Assembly: GCF_008923245.1 (NCBI RefSeq)
Contig: NZ_WBOS01000010.1
Location: 1-64,000 of the forward strand
DNA length: 64,000 nucleotides
Reading direction: 5' to 3'
DNA from: Cytobacillus depressus
GTDB taxonomy: Bacteria; Bacillota; Bacilli; Bacillales; Cytobacillaceae
Shown: piece after piece, positions 60,700 through 64,000 of the stretch
Position numbering within the stretch: position 1 is the first letter of the stretch
How the letters are laid out: every line of letters begins with the position of its first letter
The notes under the pieces: model-generated
Databases searched by the model: none
Told to the model about the DNA's origin: nothing
The model's input: the letters and a program-made list of their open reading frames with translations, nothing else
Made by a program: the position numbers and the translations under genes

Positions 60700-62274
60700 T
60701 CACTTCAACTTATCCAATTCACGTTTTTCTTTCAATAGTCTTTGAAATTCCATTTCTAGTTCTTCTGACGGTTCAATACTTAAGCGACTTAGTACTTCCG
60801 ATATTTTCGTTTCAAGTATGAGCCGTTCGTCTTCATTGGCAACCCTAGTTTTTTGCGGATCAGATTGTAAATATTGTTGATACGTTCCTTCAAACAATTC
60901 AATTTCCTCATGGCGAATCGCCAAAATTCTTGTAGCGAGATTTTTGATAAATTGCCGATCATGGGAAACAAAGAGAATTGTCCCTTCGTACTCTTTCAGA
61001 AGAGATTCCAATGCTTCTACAGCTTCCGTATCTAGATAGTTCGTCGGTTCATCTAAAATCAGCGTATTGATATCGCTTAAAAACAACTTAGCAAGCGCTA
61101 CTTTTACTCGCTCGCCCCCGCTCAAATCCCCTACAAGCTTATACACATCCTCTCGAAAGAAACGCATCCTTGCAAGCACTGTTCGAATGAGTGTTTCATT
61201 CTGCTTTGAAGTGGACTGGACATTCCCCAAAATTGATTTTTCAGCATCTAAAATATTTAAATTTTGGCTAAAGTAGCCCACTTTTACAGAGGGTGAAAGA
61301 GTAATCCCTTTATCTTCGTTAACCAGCATTTTAACAAGAGTTGTTTTTCCGCTTCCATTTGAGCCGATAATCGCTAATTTATCGCCGCCGCGGACAAAAA
61401 AGCTCGCTTTATTCCATAAAATTCGTTTTCCAATAACTCCTGATACATCTTCAACTCGCATAATAATCCGATCTTTAATCACTTCTCCATGCGGTAAATT
61501 CATTTTGAGCTGCGGGAGCTCTTTCACTTTTTCTACTTTTTCAAGCTTTTCTAGTCTCGTTTCAATCGCTTTTGCAGTTTTTTGCAGTTTCTTTTCTTTT
61601 TTGGCAAAGTAGGGCTTAGCTCCTGTAATACTTGCTTCTGACTTGCTTACCTTTTTCGGGACCTTTGTCGCTTTTTCAGCCTTTTTCTCTTTTAGTTGTA
61701 GAGCTTCTTCTAACTGTTTTTTCTTTTTTTCATATTTTTCAAAGGCTAATTTCTCTTGTTGCTGTTCTAATTCTTTTTGCGTAATATAGTCGCTGTAATT
61801 TCCGCGGTATTCTTTTATTCTTCCTTCATTAATTTCCCAGATCTTTGTGCAGAGAGCATCCAAAAATGCCCGATCATGCGAAACAACAACACACGCACCG
61901 CTCCATTGAAGCAGCTTTTTTTCGACCCATTCAATATGATCCGTATCCAAATTTGTTGTTGGTTCGTCTGCGAATAAGAGCTCCGGGTTATTAAGGAAGG
62001 CTTCATTTATATATTGCTGTGTGACTTCCCCGCCACTTTTGACCGTATCTGATCGTTTTAACTGCGGGATCATCTTACATGAAGAATAATGAAGGACGGT
62101 TCCTTCCTCGGGAGTTATTTTTCCAGCTAAAATTTTCATTAAAGTCGTCTTCCCACATCCATTTCTGCCGACCAATCCAATTCGATCGTTTTGCTGAATC
62201 TGTAATTGTTCAACATCAATTAATAAACGATCCTGTACGTAGTATTTGATATGTTGAGCTTCTAATAAAAACAT
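60700..62274 (-). CDS. ABC-F ribosomal protection protein, Vga-like
   Basis: A 524-aa soluble protein with two ATPase domains joined by a long charged linker (about residues 165-245). Walker A motifs are GRNGCGKTT and GSNGSGKTT; Walker B motifs are LLFADEPTTNLD and LILDEPTNYLD. The first signature is the short SGGE of TVKSGGEVTQQYI; the second is LSGGERVKVALAKLF. The linker opening KKKKQLEEALQLKEKKAEKA and the KGAKPYFAKKEKKL stretch resemble Vga proteins. Vga-type proteins dislodge lincosamides, pleuromutilins and streptogramin A from ribosomes. AAGGAG precedes the ATG, and a leader attenuator lies upstream. Confidence 0.9.
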   Translation of the reverse strand: MFLLEAQHIKYYVQDRLLIDVEQLQIQQNDRIGLVGRNGCGKTTLMKILAGKITPEEGTVLHYSSCKMIPQLKRSDTVKSGGEVTQQYINEAFLNNPELLFADEPTTNLDTDHIEWVEKKLLQWSGACVVVSHDRAFLDALCTKIWEINEGRIKEYRGNYSDYITQKELEQQQEKLAFEKYEKKKKQLEEALQLKEKKAEKATKVPKKVSKSEASITGAKPYFAKKEKKLQKTAKAIETRLEKLEKVEKVKELPQLKMNLPHGEVIKDRIIMRVEDVSGVIGKRILWNKASFFVRGGDKLAIIGSNGSGKTTLVKMLVNEDKGITLSPSVKVGYFSQNLNILDAEKSILGNVQSTSKQNETLIRTVLARMRFFREDVYKLVGDLSGGERVKVALAKLFLSDINTLILDEPTNYLDTEAVEALESLLKEYEGTILFVSHDRQFIKNLATRILAIRHEEIELFEGTYQQYLQSDPQKTRVANEDERLILETKISEVLSRLSIEPSEELEMEFQRLLKEKRELDKLK

Positions 62275-62380
62275 ATGAACATCTCCTTAAAAACAAATTC
62301 TGGAGACATAAAAAGCCTCCTACTTCATTCAGAATAGGAGGCATGGAAAGATATAGGTGCACGACAAAAAGAGCAGGCAA
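62216..62380 (-). CDS. possible leader peptide overlapping the attenuator and ABC-F start
   Basis: A TTG at 62380 has AAAGGAG 8 bases upstream. The frame runs 54 codons (starting LPALFVVHLYLSMPPILNE) through the terminator and over the ABC-F start in another frame. A strong ribosome site suggests translation, and translation of this frame would disrupt the terminator hairpin. It is less certain than the short MKF frame. Confidence 0.35.
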   Translation of the reverse strand: MPALFVVHLYLSMPPILNEVGGFLCLQNLFLRRCSYVFIRSSTYQILRTGSFIN

Positions 62381-62515
62381 AGCCGTTACTCCTTTACAGT
62401 TCAACTATAGAAATCCAATCCTATTCTGAAAAACGACAATTAAAGGCAACACAAATAAGCACTTGTTGCGTTAAAAAAATTCCCTTCAATTGTTTGCTTT
62501 CGAAAATAGGATTAG
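62310..62515 (-). promoter_or_regulatory. transcription attenuator of the ABC-F gene
   Basis: On the minus strand, segment A is AATCCTATT (62505-62513). Segment B is TTCAGAATAGGATT (about 62417-62431). Segment C is CCTATTCTGAA in the terminator arm (62328-62338). The terminator stem is GCCTCCTA paired with TAGGAGGC (62335-62342 and 62315-62322) with TTTTT after it. B pairs with A over 9 bp or with C over 11 bp. The B-C pair destroys the terminator. Segment A begins in the stop codon of the MKF frame, so a stalled ribosome there would release B. Confidence 0.8.
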
Positions 62516-62523
62516 AACTTCAT
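62512..62523 (-). CDS. three-codon upstream ORF (MKF) in the ABC-F leader
   Basis: ATG AAG TTC TAA lies at 62512-62523 with a GGAAGGGTGA site about 10-12 bases upstream. It is the first possible start after the promoter. The UAA merges with segment A of the attenuator. Tiny upstream frames are known in ABC-F resistance leaders. Confidence 0.45.
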   Translation of the reverse strand: MKF

Positions 62524-62560
62524 TGAGTTGGGTCACCCTTCCGGTTTGTAAGTTAATTCC

Positions 62561-62589
62561 ACTCTAAACGGTACATTAAAAATTGTCAA
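62561..62589 (-). promoter_or_regulatory. sigma-A promoter of the ABC-F leader
   Basis: On the minus strand TTGACA (62584-62589) and TAGAGT (62561-62566) are 17 bp apart. The leader begins close to 62553, with the MKF frame 30 bases further. Confidence 0.7.
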
Positions 62590-62726
62590 CTGATATCTGC
62601 TCGAACAATACAGCTCATTAATGCTGGCAGCTTTTGCAGAAACCGGGTATCAGATAGAGCTACTGATTACCGTGCTGGGCATGGGAGATATAGCAGTGAA
62701 AAAACTTTTATTAAACCCTCTACATA

Positions 62727-62774
62727 AAAACACCCCTTCATTGTTAGTTCATCCTAACAATGAAGGGGTGTTTT
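62727..62774. terminator. terminator with 21-bp stem after the nitroreductase gene
   Basis: AAAACACCCCTTCATTGTTA and one more base (62727-62747) pair perfectly with the reverse complement at 62754-62774. T-runs lie at both ends. It lies 50 bases past the nitroreductase stop. The plus-strand frame around 62621-62812 runs through it and is not counted as a gene. Confidence 0.9.
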
Positions 62775-62826
62775 ATAACAAGAGTATTGGTTTATCAGAA
62801 ATACCCTTTTAGTGATTACGTCTTCC

Positions 62827-63483
62827 TTATTCCGATGGCATTTCGTTAAAGAACGCTACATCCTCAATAGGAAGACGTGTTGTTGGATGTCCGGGTTTCC
62901 CTGCTTTTCCAATCGCAATCAGCATAACTGGCACATACTTTTCGGAAACTTCGAACGCTTCAACGAACTTCGCTTTATCGTATCCACCCATCGGAACAGT
63001 GTCGTATCCTTTAGCTCGGGCAACCAGCATGAGCTGCATCGAAATGAGACCACCATCTGTATAGACAATTTGGCGAGCCACTTCAGGCGGCAAGCTTGAG
63101 TACATCCCGACCGTACGCTCGATAAATGACTTAGCCGTATCCTCCGGCATGAAGCCTGCATCAACAGCTTGAGTATAAATCTTTTCAGATTTCTTATAGC
63201 TTTCCACATCGCCAAGCACAGCAATAACTGCTGAAGCCTCGACTACCTGCTGTTGGTTAAACGCGATCGGCAGAAGTCTTTCCTTCAGCTCTGGCTTATC
63301 GATGACTAGAAAACGCCATGGCTGTAGATTCGAAGACGATGGAGCCAACGTTGCTAGCTCCAATATTTCTGTCATTTCTTCGCGTGAAATTTGCACTGTT
63401 GGATCATACGTACGAACAGAACGGCGTTCCTTAATGACGTCGAGGAACATTTGCTGTTCGGTTACATAGGTAGTTTGTGACAT
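62827..63483 (-). CDS. nitroreductase family protein
   Basis: A 218-aa FMN-dependent nitroreductase. VIKERRSVRTYDPTV has the FMN-phosphate Arg; LAPSSSNLQPWRFLVI is the second flavin loop; and GYDTVPMGGYDKAKF is the later one. It resembles YodC/MhqN-type enzymes that reduce quinones or nitro compounds with NADPH. AGGAGG precedes the ATG at 63483. The 12 residues before the core may be an extra N-terminal tail. Confidence 0.9.
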   Translation of the reverse strand: MSQTTYVTEQQMFLDVIKERRSVRTYDPTVQISREEMTEILELATLAPSSSNLQPWRFLVIDKPELKERLLPIAFNQQQVVEASAVIAVLGDVESYKKSEKIYTQAVDAGFMPEDTAKSFIERTVGMYSSLPPEVARQIVYTDGGLISMQLMLVARAKGYDTVPMGGYDKAKFVEAFEVSEKYVPVMLIAIGKAGKPGHPTTRLPIEDVAFFNEMPSE

Positions 63484-63496
63484 AATAATTCCTCCT

Positions 63497-63513
63497 AGTA
63501 ATGATCGATTACT
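63497..63513. promoter_or_regulatory. short inverted repeat in the nitroreductase 5' leader
   Basis: AGTAAT, five bases (GATCG), ATTACT. It lies 14 bases before the start codon, next to the ribosome site, where a repressor or an RNA hairpin could affect expression. No known operator consensus is met. Confidence 0.35.
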
Positions 63514-63836
63514 TCATCCCAACTATGAACATTTCGAGAAAAAGTCTTATATAGCAAGGGTCTTTAACCCTATTTAAGAGAAATGTGATAAAAAATCTTT
63601 CTATCACTATTGTTTGCATCTTACCCAGTTACATTACCTCAAAGTAAAATGTATTGTCAAAAATAATAAGCCCGGAGAACGTGAGCCTTTTCCCTAATTG
63701 GGAAATGGGGACGTGTACCTTGTCCCGCAGCTGTCAGAGCACTCTTCATACTTTTCATGAGATTGGAGCAAGATAACAGGGTGTGGCGGTAATTATTTCC
63801 CCTTGAAAGGTAAAATCGGATATAGGAGATGATTCA
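63514..63836. other. spacer between nitroreductase and globin gene
   Basis: About 320 bases. A small AGGGTCTTTAACCCT hairpin is near 63559. GGGAC (63708-63712) and GTCCC (63722-63726) form a short hairpin in a GGGGACGTGTACC sequence similar to intergenic repeats seen in Bacillus genomes. No ResD or NsrR site for the globin gene is evident to me. Confidence 0.5.
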
Positions 63837-64000
63837 ATGCTTGATCAACAAACGATAGAAATTATTAAATCAACCGTTCCAGTATTAGAAAAGCATGGGG
63901 AAAGTATTACAACTCGCTTCTATGAATTACTCTTTAGCAATCATCCCGAACTATTGAATATTTTCAATCATGCTAATCAAAAACAAGGACGTCAACAAAC
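63837..64000 (+). CDS. hmp: flavohaemoglobin/globin gene, 5' part
   Basis: The first 54 residues are present before the window ends. The sequence [20 protein letters not shown], then [21 protein letters not shown] matches the start of the globin domain of flavohaemoglobins (Hmp), including the E-H-x-x-x-I-T-x-x-F-Y pattern and the Phe and His before the distal pocket. AGGAG lies 9 bases before the ATG. The single-domain globin alternative cannot be excluded because the FAD and NAD domains are outside the window. Confidence 0.85.
   Translation, partial: MLDQQTIEIIKSTVPVLEKHGESITTRFYELLFSNHPELLNIFNHANQKQGRQQ

Noticed and set aside
60700-62274. ABC-F gene as an ABC exporter
   Set aside because: No membrane helices and no permease nearby; the long charged linker between two ATPase domains marks the ABC-F class.
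62621-62812. Plus-strand frame of 63 codons downstream of the nitroreductase gene
   Set aside because: It runs through the 21-bp-stem terminator, has no ribosome site and matches no family.
63514-63836. NsrR site before the globin gene
   Set aside because: No ATGTAT..ATACAT type palindrome is present in the leader.

Overview
This window looks like a chromosomal segment from a low-GC Gram-positive bacterium of the Bacillaceae. The support is direct: AGGAGG-type ribosome binding sites with frequent TTG and GTG starts, sigma-A promoters with 17-bp spacers, a T-box leader, intrinsic terminators after most units, and gene pairs typical of Bacillus (ywnA-ywnB, lutB-lutC, yheI-yheH/bmrC-bmrD, CBO0543 and DUF3231 families, YpdA-like reductase). 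The species cannot be named from the sequence alone.

Layout. Positions 1-350 hold the 5' end of a 16S rRNA gene on the minus strand and three tandem rrn promoters. From 0.4 to 16 kb there are housekeeping and accessory genes: a LysM protein, a MacB/FtsX-type ABC exporter, VanZ, a 2-hydroxyacid dehydrogenase, a phosphoesterase, DinB, a quinone oxidoreductase, an MFS exporter, an excalibur protein, the redox pair ywnA-ywnB with two matching operators, and a FUSC transporter. A non-coding array of 126-bp tandem repeats carrying seven palindromes lies at 11.7-12.1 kb. From 16 to 30 kb there is a catabolic region: an OppA-type lipoprotein, a methionine-specific T-box in front of a truncated SAM hydroxide adenosyltransferase, a GlcD-type oxidase, an FCD/GntR regulator with candidate operators, an RraA-like protein, an ACS-family MFS transporter, an aminotransferase, a RocB-like M20 peptidase, lutB-lutC without lutA, and guanine deaminase. 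From 30 to 38 kb lie the heterodimeric multidrug exporter bmrC-bmrD behind a leader-peptide attenuator, and several small or poorly known genes. From 38 to 47.3 kb is a seven-gene sugar (xylose-type) operon: lipoprotein, ATPase, permease, membrane-anchored sensor binding protein, YesM-type kinase, YesN-type regulator, and a second XylF lipoprotein. From 47.5 to 57.3 kb there are DinB, a decayed PAP2 phosphatase, an S9 peptidase, an alpha/beta hydrolase and a complete nikR-nikABCDE nickel uptake operon. From 57.5 kb to the end are a YpdA-like reductase, a LysE exporter, two GNAT acetyltransferases, a Vga-type ABC-F ribosome protection protein behind an attenuator, a nitroreductase and the start of a flavohaemoglobin/globin gene.

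How it works together. Much of the window deals with sensing small molecules. Two antibiotic-resistance transcription units (bmrCD and the ABC-F gene) have leaders with mutually exclusive hairpins and short open frames. The xylose-type operon encodes its own three-component sensor. The nickel operon begins with its own repressor. The catabolic region probably feeds amino- or hydroxy-acid carbon through transamination, aldol cleavage and 2-hydroxyacid oxidation; this assignment is inference. Broken genes (SAM adenosyltransferase, VOC protein, PAP2 phosphatase) show recent loss.
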